Positions 35,459 to 43,213 of a DNA stretch of 64,000 nt are shown in pieces. The notes beneath the pieces are model-generated. The model saw only the letters and a list, made by a program, of their open reading frames with translations, searched no databases and was not told the DNA's origin. This stretch comes from Streptomyces sp. 378 (GTDB taxonomy: Bacteria > Actinomycetota > Actinomycetes > Streptomycetales > Streptomycetaceae), in NCBI RefSeq assembly GCF_030124145.1, contig NZ_JASKMS010000004.1, positions 248,001-312,000 on the forward strand, given 5' to 3'. Position 1 is the first letter of the stretch. Each line of letters begins with the position of its first letter. Position numbers and translations under genes: made by a program.

Positions 35459-37654
35459 CTATTCGCCCGTCGCCGGGCCGGAGAGGGTGAGCAGGCCGAA
35501 CTCGGCGGACTGGAACAGCAGTTCCTCGACGTCGGCGAGTTCGCACTCCGCGGCGGCCAGGAGCTCGCCGAGGGTGCGCTGTCCGTCGATGCCGTCGATC
35601 AGCCGCTGCCACTGCGGCATCTCCTCGCCGTCGATGACGAACTGGATCTCGCCGTCGATGACCAGGTAGCGCAGGAGCGGTTCCTTCTGGTCGGTGAGCA
35701 GCAGGACCGAGTCGTCCAGCGCGGGCACGAGCGCGTCGTGCAGGTCGGGCCGCCGCAGCACCCGGGCCTCGATACCGTCGCGCTCCGCCTCCCAGTCTCC
35801 GACGATCAGTTCGACCGGGACCGGAGCGGGCGTGGCCTCCACCGGCGGCGTGGGCGGCTGCTGCAGCATCACGTCCAGCAGTCCGAGGTTGACCGCGCGC
35901 AGCAGGAATTCCACGTGCCCGGAGGAGGGGTCCTGCTGCAGGGCGCGCAGGGTGGCACGCGCGTTGTCGGCGTCGAGGTACTCCTTGGCCCGCGGGCCGG
36001 ACAGGGCTTCTTCGAGCAGGGCGTCGCCGTCCGCCGCGAGCATGCCCGCGAAGGCGCGGTAGGTGTGGCGGATGCCGTCGCCGTAGAAGAACCCGACCTT
36101 GGTCCGCTCGGCGAACTCGGCCGGGAGCACCCCGCCGAGGCCGTCGCGCAGCAGGCGCTTGTCCCAGGTGAGCCGGGCGCGCAGCGACGGCGGGACACAG
36201 GCGGAGAGTTCCACGAGACGGTGGTCCAGGAAGGGGACCCGGGCCTCGATGCCGCTGCCGGCGGCCGTCCGGTCCTCGTGCCAGCAGTTGTACTGCTGGA
36301 CGTCGCGGTACTTCCAGCGCAGGTACCGCTCGTAGGGGTCCTCGGCGGGCGTCCCGCGGCGCAGCACCTCGGCCCGCACCAGCGGCTGCGGGGACTGCTC
36401 CCACCAGGCCGCGAGACCGCGGTGGCGATGGCGGTCGTCGCGCAGCGCCATGCCGTCGATGCCGGACGCGAACTGCTCCCAGTCGTCGCCGAAGCCGGCC
36501 GTGTAGCCACCGTTGAACTCGTCGCTGCCGCCGCCCAGCAGCATGCCCTTGATCTCCGGGAACCGGGCCTTGACGAAGCGGTACAGCTCCCGCTTGTAGA
36601 AGACCTCGGGACCGCACTGGGGACTCTCCAGCAGCCACAGCAGGTTCTTCCACTCCTGCGCGGCGGGCACCTGGGAGATGTCGAAGAGGACCTGGTGGTT
36701 GTCGAGCCCGTAGTGCCGGGCGACGCGATGCCCGTACATGGCGTCCTCGTTGGCGAGGGTGCTGCCGTTGAGGGCGGTGAAGGTGCGGGGGCGGATGGTG
36801 CTCAGGGCGGCGATCGACGCGGAGTCGACACCACCGCTGAGGAAGAGGCCCACCTCGGTGTCCGAGGTCTCGCACTCGCGCACCGAGTCGGCGAGCGCCT
36901 GCGCGTACCGCTCGGTGAACTCGGCGGGGGAGAGCTCGTCCCGCAGATCCGCCGTGCGCGGGAAGGACCAATAGCGGTGATTCTCGGTACTTCCGTCACG
37001 CAGGTCGATCGTGACGACGGTCGCGGCCGGCACCAGTTCGACACCGCGGAACCAGGTATTGGGCGCGCCTTCGACGAAATCCGGCGCTCCGGTGAGCGCC
37101 TGGTCGGAAAGGGCGCTGTCCCAGTCGAGTTCGCGCGGACAGGCAGGGTCTTCGAAGAGCGTCTTTATCTCGGAGCCGAAGACCATGCGCTCGCTGTTCC
37201 GGTGATAGAACAGCGGCTTGATGCCGAACCGGTCTCGAGCGAAAAGGAGACGGTTTCTCTTGCGGTCGTAGAGGACGATCGCAAACATGCCCCGGACGTC
37301 GTCCAGGAACCGGAGGCCCTTTTGCTGGTAGAGATGGACCAGCACTTCGCAGTCGCCGGAGGTACGAAGGCGGACGCCGGAAGGCAGGGTCGCGGCCAGT
37401 TCGCGGTGGTTGTAGACCTCGCCGTTGGCGATGAGGATCACGTCGCCGTCGGGGCTGTGGATCGGCTGGCCGCCGTTGGTGGGGTCCACGAGGGACAGTC
37501 GCGTGAAGGCCAGGCCGACCGGCCCGGTACGCAACAACTCCTGATCGTCGGGGCCTCGATGGGCCACGGCCCGCGCCATGCGACGCAGAAGGCCGTCAGT
37601 GTCCGGCGAGAGCACCTGCCCATCGGTGCGGGCCAGACCTGCAAGGCCGCACAT
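35459..37654 (-). CDS. Asparagine-synthetase-like protein with C-terminal RRE-like extension
   Basis: 731 residues, about 100 longer than ordinary AsnB. Class II glutaminase domain intact: Cys2 (MCGLAGLA), AHRGPDD, ANGEVYNHREL. Synthetase PP-loop LFLSGGVDSAS (271-280). ATG 37654 follows GAGGTGA and puts Cys at position 2. The last ~110 residues contain LLRYLVIDGEIQFVIDG and IDGIDGQRTLGELLAAAE, a pattern like the nearby PqqD-like protein. Lasso-peptide cyclases are AsnB homologues that adenylate a carboxylate and form an amide. Amidation or ligation on the operon's peptide is my inference. Confidence 0.88.
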   Translation of the reverse strand: MCGLAGLARTDGQVLSPDTDGLLRRMARAVAHRGPDDQELLRTGPVGLAFTRLSLVDPTNGGQPIHSPDGDVILIANGEVYNHRELAATLPSGVRLRTSGDCEVLVHLYQQKGLRFLDDVRGMFAIVLYDRKRNRLLFARDRFGIKPLFYHRNSERMVFGSEIKTLFEDPACPRELDWDSALSDQALTGAPDFVEGAPNTWFRGVELVPAATVVTIDLRDGSTENHRYWSFPRTADLRDELSPAEFTERYAQALADSVRECETSDTEVGLFLSGGVDSASIAALSTIRPRTFTALNGSTLANEDAMYGHRVARHYGLDNHQVLFDISQVPAAQEWKNLLWLLESPQCGPEVFYKRELYRFVKARFPEIKGMLLGGGSDEFNGGYTAGFGDDWEQFASGIDGMALRDDRHRHRGLAAWWEQSPQPLVRAEVLRRGTPAEDPYERYLRWKYRDVQQYNCWHEDRTAAGSGIEARVPFLDHRLVELSACVPPSLRARLTWDKRLLRDGLGGVLPAEFAERTKVGFFYGDGIRHTYRAFAGMLAADGDALLEEALSGPRAKEYLDADNARATLRALQQDPSSGHVEFLLRAVNLGLLDVMLQQPPTPPVEATPAPVPVELIVGDWEAERDGIEARVLRRPDLHDALVPALDDSVLLLTDQKEPLLRYLVIDGEIQFVIDGEEMPQWQRLIDGIDGQRTLGELLAAAECELADVEELLFQSAEFGLLTLSGPATGE

Positions 37655-37698
37655 ATTCACCTCACTCGATCTCGGAGTACTCCGGAAAAAAAGGATTT

Positions 37699-37741
37699 GC
37701 GCCGGGGCGCCGTGGTCCATAGAACCTCGGCGCCCCGGCGC
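37699..37741 (-). terminator. Attenuating terminator between peptide gene and asnB-like gene
   Basis: Perfect 14-bp stem, GCGCCGGGGCGCCG (37699-37712) with CGGCGCCCCGGCGC (37728-37741), 15-nt loop. On the minus strand it is followed after AAATCC by a run of seven T. It begins 6 bp after the 22-codon peptide gene and ends 45 bp before asnB, so most transcripts should stop after the peptide. This is the arrangement used in RiPP operons to make precursor in excess. Confidence 0.85.
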
Positions 37742-37746
37742 TCACA

Positions 37747-37815
37747 TCACACGACCGTGCTGAGGACGGTCCCGAAGGCAACCTTCTTGGTGGCCGGCTT
37801 GGTGTACTTCTTCAT
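37747..37815 (-). CDS. 22-residue lasso-leader-like peptide without a core
   Basis: ATG 37815 to TGA 37747. It is preceded by AAGGAGGTGAT, an almost perfect complement of the 16S rRNA tail, at good spacing. The peptide starts MKKYTKPATKK, continues VAFGTVL and ends STVV. Tyr4-x-x-Pro7 and the following Gly and Thr match the actinobacterial lasso-leader pattern Y-x-x-P-x-L-x-x-x-G-x-F-x-x-x-T, but the frame ends where a core would begin. A strong terminator follows. It likely serves as a handle or scaffold peptide recognised by the PqqD-like protein; alternatively it is a regulatory leader peptide. Confidence 0.7.
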   Translation of the reverse strand: MKKYTKPATKKVAFGTVLSTVV

Positions 37816-37926
37816 GTGGAATCACCTCCTTTTCCTGTGGAATAGGCGAACCATCAGGTTCCGGTGACCGGAGCCCGTCGGCTTCGCTGGAACGACACTA
37901 AGCCGCCGGAGCCGATCAGCGCACCT

Positions 37927-37953
37927 TCACCATCCTGCACTGCATGATGCTGA
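37927..37953. promoter_or_regulatory. 27-bp imperfect palindrome, copy 2 of island operator
   Basis: Core CCTGCACTGCA identical to the site at 19541-19567, with the same outer TCA and TGA. 20 of 27 positions agree. It lies midway in the 216-bp region between the divergent peptide/asnB unit and the NagA-like unit, roughly 110 bp from the peptide start and 80 bp from the other, suiting an activator site. Confidence 0.7.
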
Positions 37954-38031
37954 ACTCGGTGCGGACTGGTAGCAGCGCAGTACGGTGAACGACAATCACT
38001 AAGGCCAACTTATTGGATTGGGAGTTGTCTC

Positions 38032-39174
38032 GTGGAATCCACTGCAGCGAGCGGGTCTAGGTCGCCTATGGCGAATCCATGGAGTGGGCTGCCGCCCGTG
38101 GAGGTCCATTGCCATGGGTTCGGTGACGTCGATTTCTCGGACTTCACCAAGGTCGACCTCGCGCGCCTCGACGCCTGGTGCGCGAGCGAGGGCGTCCTGA
38201 GCCTGCCCACGATGTACCTCCACCGGCAGCAGCTCGCGGAGTTCGAGGCCTTCGTGCACGAGTACCACCGCATGCGGGGCGAGGGACTGCTGCCGCACGT
38301 CGCCGGCATCGCCCTGGAGGGGCCGCTCCTGGCCAGTCACGGCGGTACCCCCGCGGCCACCGTCTGGGCCCCCAGCAGGCACGAGTGGGAGCGCCTCGCG
38401 GCCCTCGGACCGTACGGACTGACGTACACCGTCCTGTCGCCCGACGCGTTCTCGCCCGCCTCCGAACTCCAGGACGAGCCCACTGCCCGCGACACGGGCT
38501 TCGACTGGCTCATCCCGCTCCTCATGGCCCACGGGATCCGCCCCGCGCTCGGCCACTTCACCCGTGCCGACCCGCTGCGCAGCGCGGAACAGGTCGACGA
38601 GATCGTCGAGCTGGCCTGGCAGAACGAGTGGTCCGGCACCGGCGTCCGCGTCGTCACCGACCACCTGTTCAACGACATGCCGCTGCTGATCCGGCACGCC
38701 TTCCGCAGTGCCCGGGCGCGCGCCGAGCGGGACGCCGTCATCGCCTCCTACGACCTGCCCGGCTGGACCCTCGACCAGATGCCGCGGATCGTCGGACCGG
38801 TCCCGGCGGCCATCATGCGTCAGGCGGCGGCCGGCCGTATCGGCGCCTGCATCAACTTCGACGGGGAGCACGTCGACCTGGCCATCGCGACCCGTGCCGT
38901 CCAACTGATGGGCGTGGAGAACTCGATGATGATGACCGACCGCTGCGACTCCGCACGGCTCGGCGGCCAGGACCTGCACCACCGCGTGGACAACGCCCTC
39001 TGGTACCAGCAGGACGGGATCGTCGCGGCCGGTTCCGTGCCGCTGGCCCGTCAGATGGCCAACGCGCAGTCGCAGGGTCTGTCCCCCCAGGACGTCCGCA
39101 CCCTCGCGGCCGGCACCGCGCACCGGGTGTTCGGACTGCCCGTCCGGTCGGAAGCCCGCCTCCCCGTCGCGTAA
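38032..39174 (+). CDS. NagA-like metal-dependent amidohydrolase
   Basis: 380 residues of the amidohydrolase superfamily, closest in pattern to N-acetylglucosamine-6-phosphate deacetylase. Metal site VHCHGFGD near residue 24, GIALEGPLL (Glu ligand, ~97), PALGHFTRADP (His, ~178), ACINFDGEHVDL (His, ~280) and MMTDRCDSA (Asp, ~303). It would hydrolyse an N-acyl bond; substrate unknown. GTG 38032 has GGGAG seven bases upstream; ATG 38068 is an alternative. First gene of a seven-gene rightward operon. Confidence 0.83.
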   Translation: MESTAASGSRSPMANPWSGLPPVEVHCHGFGDVDFSDFTKVDLARLDAWCASEGVLSLPTMYLHRQQLAEFEAFVHEYHRMRGEGLLPHVAGIALEGPLLASHGGTPAATVWAPSRHEWERLAALGPYGLTYTVLSPDAFSPASELQDEPTARDTGFDWLIPLLMAHGIRPALGHFTRADPLRSAEQVDEIVELAWQNEWSGTGVRVVTDHLFNDMPLLIRHAFRSARARAERDAVIASYDLPGWTLDQMPRIVGPVPAAIMRQAAAGRIGACINFDGEHVDLAIATRAVQLMGVENSMMMTDRCDSARLGGQDLHHRVDNALWYQQDGIVAAGSVPLARQMANAQSQGLSPQDVRTLAAGTAHRVFGLPVRSEARLPVA

Positions 39175-39193
39175 TCCGAAGAAGGAGCCCCAC

Positions 39194-39877
39194 ATGCTTG
39201 ACGCACTCGACCGGCTGGTCGTCGACTGGTCCGATCTCCCCAAGGCCCGCGCGCAGACCAAGGAGATCCTCACCGCGCTCTCCGAGGACAAGGCGGCACT
39301 GACGCAGCTGCTGGAGCGGGCGCGCGAGGAGGAGGACCTCTTCGACAAGTGCGAGCACCACCGGCTGCTCGACAAGCTCGTCATCTACGACGCCCTGGAC
39401 CGCGGCTTCCGCATCCGCGTGCACGTCTCGACCGAGGACCACCGGGACCGGCCGCACGACCACCGGTTCACCTTCACCTCGCTGATCATGCGCGGCCAGT
39501 ACAAGCACGTGCGGCACGAACTGACCGGGCGTCTCTCGGAGGAGGACATTCCGCGCAGCGCCCAGGACGACTTCGACGCCGTGCCGACCGACCTGCGCGT
39601 GGTGCCCCGGTTCGTCACCAACGAGCAGGCGGGCAACTGCTACACGCTCCACCACAGCGAGATCCACACCACGTACACCACCCCGGACACCGTCTCGCTC
39701 TTTCTGCGCGGCCCCGCGGAGAAGGAGCGCTCGATCATCACCGAGCGGGAGACCGGCCGTGTCTGGTGGCGCTTCGGCGAGGACAAGGAAAAGACCGAGC
39801 GCCGCGGCAGCAAGCGCATCAGCAAGGACTACTTCGACGAACTCACCGGCCGCCTGCGGGCCATGGAGGTGCTGTGA
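39194..39877 (+). CDS. Cupin-like protein (copy 1)
   Basis: 227 residues. After a helical N-terminal ~60 residues, a beta-barrel with metal-type histidines: RPHDHRFTFTSLIMRGQYKHV (~92-112, His-x-His) and YTLHHSEIHTTYTTPDTVSLFL (~152-172). It resembles cysteine-dioxygenase-type cupins in layout, but I cannot assign a reaction. The next gene is a paralogue in the same operon. Good Shine-Dalgarno AAGGAG. Confidence 0.75.
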   Translation: MLDALDRLVVDWSDLPKARAQTKEILTALSEDKAALTQLLERAREEEDLFDKCEHHRLLDKLVIYDALDRGFRIRVHVSTEDHRDRPHDHRFTFTSLIMRGQYKHVRHELTGRLSEEDIPRSAQDDFDAVPTDLRVVPRFVTNEQAGNCYTLHHSEIHTTYTTPDTVSLFLRGPAEKERSIITERETGRVWWRFGEDKEKTERRGSKRISKDYFDELTGRLRAMEVL

Positions 39878-40608
39878 TGGTGACCCGCCCCGGCGACGAC
39901 CTGATGTATCTCACCCCGTCGATCCTGCTGAACGCGCCCTCCGAGCAGGACATCGCCAAGGCCGAGGCGCTCATGGCCTCGCTGCCCAAGGTGCGTTGGG
40001 ACGACCTGGAGGCGGCGGCGGAGATCACCGAGGCGATCGCCCACCGGCTCGGCGACGACCGGGCGCTGCTGCGCACCCTCGTGGGCCGTGCGCTGCGCAC
40101 ACCGGAACTGCGCGAGAAGTTCGAGTGCCACGCGCTCGACGACAAGATCGTGATCTGGGACGACCAGGACAAGGGCCTGCGCATCCGGCTCCGGCTCGCC
40201 AACACCGACCAGTACGAGCGGGTCCACAACCACCGCTACAGCTTCACCGCCTACATCCTGCACGGCGCGTACCAGCACACCCTGTACGCGACCGACCAGC
40301 CGCTCGACGAGAGCGCCGACGTCTCCCGTTTCTGGCCGTACTTCGTGCGCGAGGAGCCGGCCGGCCGGTGCATCACGCTCGACCACGAGCAGTTGCACAC
40401 CACCATCACCGAGCCCGAGACGATCTCGCTGATGATCCAGAGCCCCGCCCGCAAGCAGCGCGCCTTCATGATCCGCCGCGACGACGGGACCGTCTGGTAT
40501 CGCCTGGGCGCCGCCGAGGAGTCCGCGGAGCGCCGGGCCGAGGTGCGCATGTCCGACGAGCGCATGCACCACTGGCTGTCGCGACTCGAAGCGTTCGGCC
40601 TCCTGTGA
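39877..40608 (+). CDS. Cupin-like protein (copy 2)
   Basis: 243 residues, paralogue of the preceding protein: CHALDDKIVIWDDQDKGLRI matches its HHRLLDKLVIYDALDRGFRI, VHNHRYSFTAYILHGAYQH its metal segment, and ITLDHEQLHTTITEPETISL its second one. The start overlaps the previous stop (TGATG). Tandem copies may form a heterodimer. Possible roles are Fe-dependent oxidation or small-molecule binding; none can be fixed from sequence. Confidence 0.75.
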   Translation: MVTRPGDDLMYLTPSILLNAPSEQDIAKAEALMASLPKVRWDDLEAAAEITEAIAHRLGDDRALLRTLVGRALRTPELREKFECHALDDKIVIWDDQDKGLRIRLRLANTDQYERVHNHRYSFTAYILHGAYQHTLYATDQPLDESADVSRFWPYFVREEPAGRCITLDHEQLHTTITEPETISLMIQSPARKQRAFMIRRDDGTVWYRLGAAEESAERRAEVRMSDERMHHWLSRLEAFGLL

Positions 40609-41378
40609 GCACGGCCTTCGGTCACCTCCGGTACGGACCCTCCGGGTGGCAGCGCATCGACCTGTACGGGCCGGCGGAACCGGAGGACGGTGACGTGTCC
40701 GTCGCCGAGACCCCGCAGGCCGCACCGGTGGTGCTGGTGCACGGCGGTTTCTGGCGGCACGACCGTACGGCGCAGGATCTGGAACCGCTGGCGTTCGCCC
40801 TGGCCGAACTCGGCCACCGGGTCGCCGTCCTGGAGTACCGGCCGAGCTGGGACGGCGGGGCCTGGCCGGGCGCCGCCGAGGACTGCCGGGCGGCCCTGCA
40901 CCTGCTCGGCCAGAAGGACAGCACCTGGGACGGCGCGGTGCTCGTGGGCCACTCCGCGGGCGCCCATCTGCTGCTCGCCGCCCTCCAGGAGCAGGCCCGC
41001 GGGGCCCGCGTCGTGCTGCTCGCCCCGGTGACCGACCTCGCCGAAGCGGCCCGCCTCGGGGTCGGCGAGGGAGCCGTGGAGGTCTTCCTGGCCGAACACC
41101 GCGCCGCCGGTGGGACCCACCGGGAGGCGACGCCCGTGCTCGCGCCGGCCGACGCGGCCTCCGTCACGGTGGTGAGCGCGCAGGAGGACCAGGCCGTACC
41201 GGTGGAACTCACCCGCCACCAGCTGGACCACTGGCCGCAGGACGGACCACGGCTGACAACGGTGTCCGTGCCCGGCGCACGCCACATGCATCTGGTGAAC
41301 CCGCAGCGCCCCGCCTGCCGGACCGTGATGGAGCTCATCGGCGGCGGTGCCGCGACCGCCAGGAAAGAGGACAGGTGA
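40605..41378 (+). CDS. Alpha/beta-hydrolase, kynurenine-formamidase-like
   Basis: 257 residues. Oxyanion motif HGGFW (~47-51), nucleophile elbow GHSAGAH (~118-124), acid Asp in SAQEDQAVP and catalytic His in GARHMHL near the end. The HGG-x-W form is typical of formamidases and arylformamidase-like esterases. A folate-type formyltransferase is encoded elsewhere in the island, so it may remove a formyl group added earlier (inference). GTGA overlap with the cupin gene. Confidence 0.82.
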   Translation: MSTAFGHLRYGPSGWQRIDLYGPAEPEDGDVSVAETPQAAPVVLVHGGFWRHDRTAQDLEPLAFALAELGHRVAVLEYRPSWDGGAWPGAAEDCRAALHLLGQKDSTWDGAVLVGHSAGAHLLLAALQEQARGARVVLLAPVTDLAEAARLGVGEGAVEVFLAEHRAAGGTHREATPVLAPADAASVTVVSAQEDQAVPVELTRHQLDHWPQDGPRLTTVSVPGARHMHLVNPQRPACRTVMELIGGGAATARKEDR

Positions 41379-42361
41379 CCACGACGACCACCGCCGCCCC
41401 GGCGCCGGCGGACCTCCACGTGCCGGGCACGACCCGCTCGGCCGTGCTGCCGCGGGCGTTCGACTCCCTGACCGTGGACCCGCGCAAGCGGGATCTGTAC
41501 CGCCTGGACCCCTACGCGCGGGAGGGACTGGAGCTGTTCGGCTCCCCCAGCGAGCGGGCCTGGCTGCACGCGAACACCTTCGTGGTCCTCAAGCCGGACG
41601 CCCTGGCCGGCCGGCGTGGTCCGCGGGTGCTGGACATCCTGGAGGAGGAGGGCTGGAAGCCCTTCGCGGCCCGGCCGTTCCCCTTCGACCCGGTGCTGAC
41701 CAGGGAGATCTGGCGCTACCAGTTCAACGCCGCCTCACGGCAGCGCATCGCGGTGGTCGACCACCTGCTGGGCTCCGGCCCGTCCGCGCTCGTCCTGCTG
41801 CGTGACACGCGTAGAGCGGGATCCGGCCTTCCCGCGAGCGTACGGCTGACCGCCGCCAAGGGAGCGGCCGACCCCGCCTCCGCCCACGGCCGTGACCTGC
41901 GCACCCGCTTCGGCCGGGTCAACGGGCTGTTCAACTTCGTCCACACCCCGGACGAACCGGCCGACCTGGTACGGGAGTTGCGGCTGTTCACCTACCGCAC
42001 GGGGACCGCCTGGCTGCGCAGCGCGCTCACGCAGAGCCCGCCCGCCGAGGGGCAGCCGTGCCCGGCCCGGAGCCTGGTCGCCGAGCTGGAGCGGGACATC
42101 CCGCTGCACGACCTCGCGGCGGAGCCGAGCCTCGGCCGGCTCGCGGGGCGTACCGACCGGTGGGGCGCGCTCGCCCGCGAGCACCGCACACGTGACGCGG
42201 TCCGGCACTGGCTGACGGCCCTGGGCGACGCGGAGTTGCCCCCGGGCGCCGCCCGCTGGGACGTCCTGTCGGTGCTGACAGAATGGATCGACTGCAACGA
42301 ACCAGGTGTCGCGCCGCTGCTCGCCACCGTCGCGGCCGCCGACTGGAGGAACGAAGAGTGA
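41375..42361 (+). CDS. Protein with nucleoside-diphosphate-kinase-like domain
   Basis: 328 residues. The middle resembles NDK: ANTFVVLKPDALAGRRGPRV (Lys for ATP phosphate, ~67-86) and the region around FNFVHTPDEPADLVREL (~195), which parallels the NDK active site N-x-x-H-G-S-D with the phospho-His position conserved. An insertion replaces part of the core, and the C-terminal ~110 residues are unrelated and helical. A kinase or phosphotransfer role on a pathway intermediate is possible. GTGA overlap with both neighbours. Confidence 0.7.
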   Translation: MTTTTTAAPAPADLHVPGTTRSAVLPRAFDSLTVDPRKRDLYRLDPYAREGLELFGSPSERAWLHANTFVVLKPDALAGRRGPRVLDILEEEGWKPFAARPFPFDPVLTREIWRYQFNAASRQRIAVVDHLLGSGPSALVLLRDTRRAGSGLPASVRLTAAKGAADPASAHGRDLRTRFGRVNGLFNFVHTPDEPADLVRELRLFTYRTGTAWLRSALTQSPPAEGQPCPARSLVAELERDIPLHDLAAEPSLGRLAGRTDRWGALAREHRTRDAVRHWLTALGDAELPPGAARWDVLSVLTEWIDCNEPGVAPLLATVAAADWRNEE

Positions 42362-43032
42362 GCGCCCTTCCCCCCGCCCCGCAAGCGGTCGTCTTCGACT
42401 GTGACGGACTCCTGGTCGACACCGAGGTCTGCTGGACCAGGGCCGAGACCAAGATCTTCGCCGCCCATGGCCACGACTTCGGCCCGGAGCAGAAGGCCCT
42501 GGTCATCGGCCGTACGCTGCAGGGCGCGGGCGAGGCGATGGCCGAGTATTTCGGCAGGCCCGGAGCCGGCCGCGAGCTCGCCGCCGAACTGCTCGGCCTG
42601 GTACGCGAGGAGCTGGCAAAGGGGGCCGACGCGCTGCCCGGCGCCGCCGAACTCGTCAAGCGCTGCGCCGCGACCCTTCCGGTGGCGGTCGCCAGCAACT
42701 CCCCCCGGGAACTGCTCGACACCGCGCTCACCTCGTCCGGCCTCGCCGACTACTTCCCCGTGTCCTTCGCGGCCGACGAGGTGATCACGGCCAAGCCGGC
42801 CCCCGACCTTTATCTGGTGGCGTGCGAGGCGCTGGGCGCCCTCCCGGGTCGCTCGGTCGCCTTCGAGGACTCCGCCACCGGCATCGCGTCGGCCCGGGCG
42901 GCGGGCCTCTACGTCGTCACCGTGCCCTCCCTGCCGGGCGCCGTGCTGGACCACGACTGGATGGCCTCCTCACTCGCCGACGCCGAACTCGTCCGCTGGG
43001 CGGAAGGACTGGGCGACGGTGTCCGGCAGTGA
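42358..43032 (+). CDS. HAD-family phosphatase
   Basis: 224 residues of the beta-phosphoglucomutase-like HAD group: VVFDCDGLLVDTE (nucleophile Asp near residue 13), VASNSPRELLD (Ser/Thr motif), KPAPDLYLVACEALG (Lys) and AFEDSATGIASA (acidic pair). Removes phosphate from a small molecule or acts as phosphomutase. Together with the NDK-like protein just upstream it implies a phosphorylated intermediate. GTGA overlap. Confidence 0.87.
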   Translation: MSALPPAPQAVVFDCDGLLVDTEVCWTRAETKIFAAHGHDFGPEQKALVIGRTLQGAGEAMAEYFGRPGAGRELAAELLGLVREELAKGADALPGAAELVKRCAATLPVAVASNSPRELLDTALTSSGLADYFPVSFAADEVITAKPAPDLYLVACEALGALPGRSVAFEDSATGIASARAAGLYVVTVPSLPGAVLDHDWMASSLADAELVRWAEGLGDGVRQ

Positions 43033-43213
43033 CGATCCGCTGATCTGCCTGTGCGCGCGGGTGCCCGAGAGCAAGATCGTGGCGACGATCCGGGCGGGCC
43101 ACCGCGACGCGGCGGCGGTGCGTGACGAGACGGGGGCCGGATCCGGTTGCGGGGACTGCGTGGTGGAGGTCGAGGACCTCATCGCCTGGACGGATTCCGC
43201 CACGCGCGCCTGA
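43019..43213 (+). CDS. Bfd-like [2Fe-2S] ferredoxin
   Basis: 64 residues with the bacterioferritin-associated-ferredoxin cysteine pattern C-x-C...C-x-x-C: ICLCARVPESKIV and GSGCGDCVVEVEDLI. Probably an electron donor to one of the island's iron oxygenases. GTG 43019 gives a 14-nt overlap with the phosphatase gene. Last gene of the operon; 295 bp follow before the regulator. Confidence 0.83.
   Translation: MSGSDDPLICLCARVPESKIVATIRAGHRDAAAVRDETGAGSGCGDCVVEVEDLIAWTDSATRA

Noticed and set aside
37655..37720. Longer AsnB start at 37720
   Set aside because: It would bury the Cys2 nucleophile and overlap the terminator stem; ATG 37654 has a good ribosome-binding site.
33148..37815. Complete lasso-peptide cluster
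   Set aside because: No transglutaminase-like leader peptidase and no core sequence; only the leader-like peptide, RRE-like protein and AsnB homologue are present.
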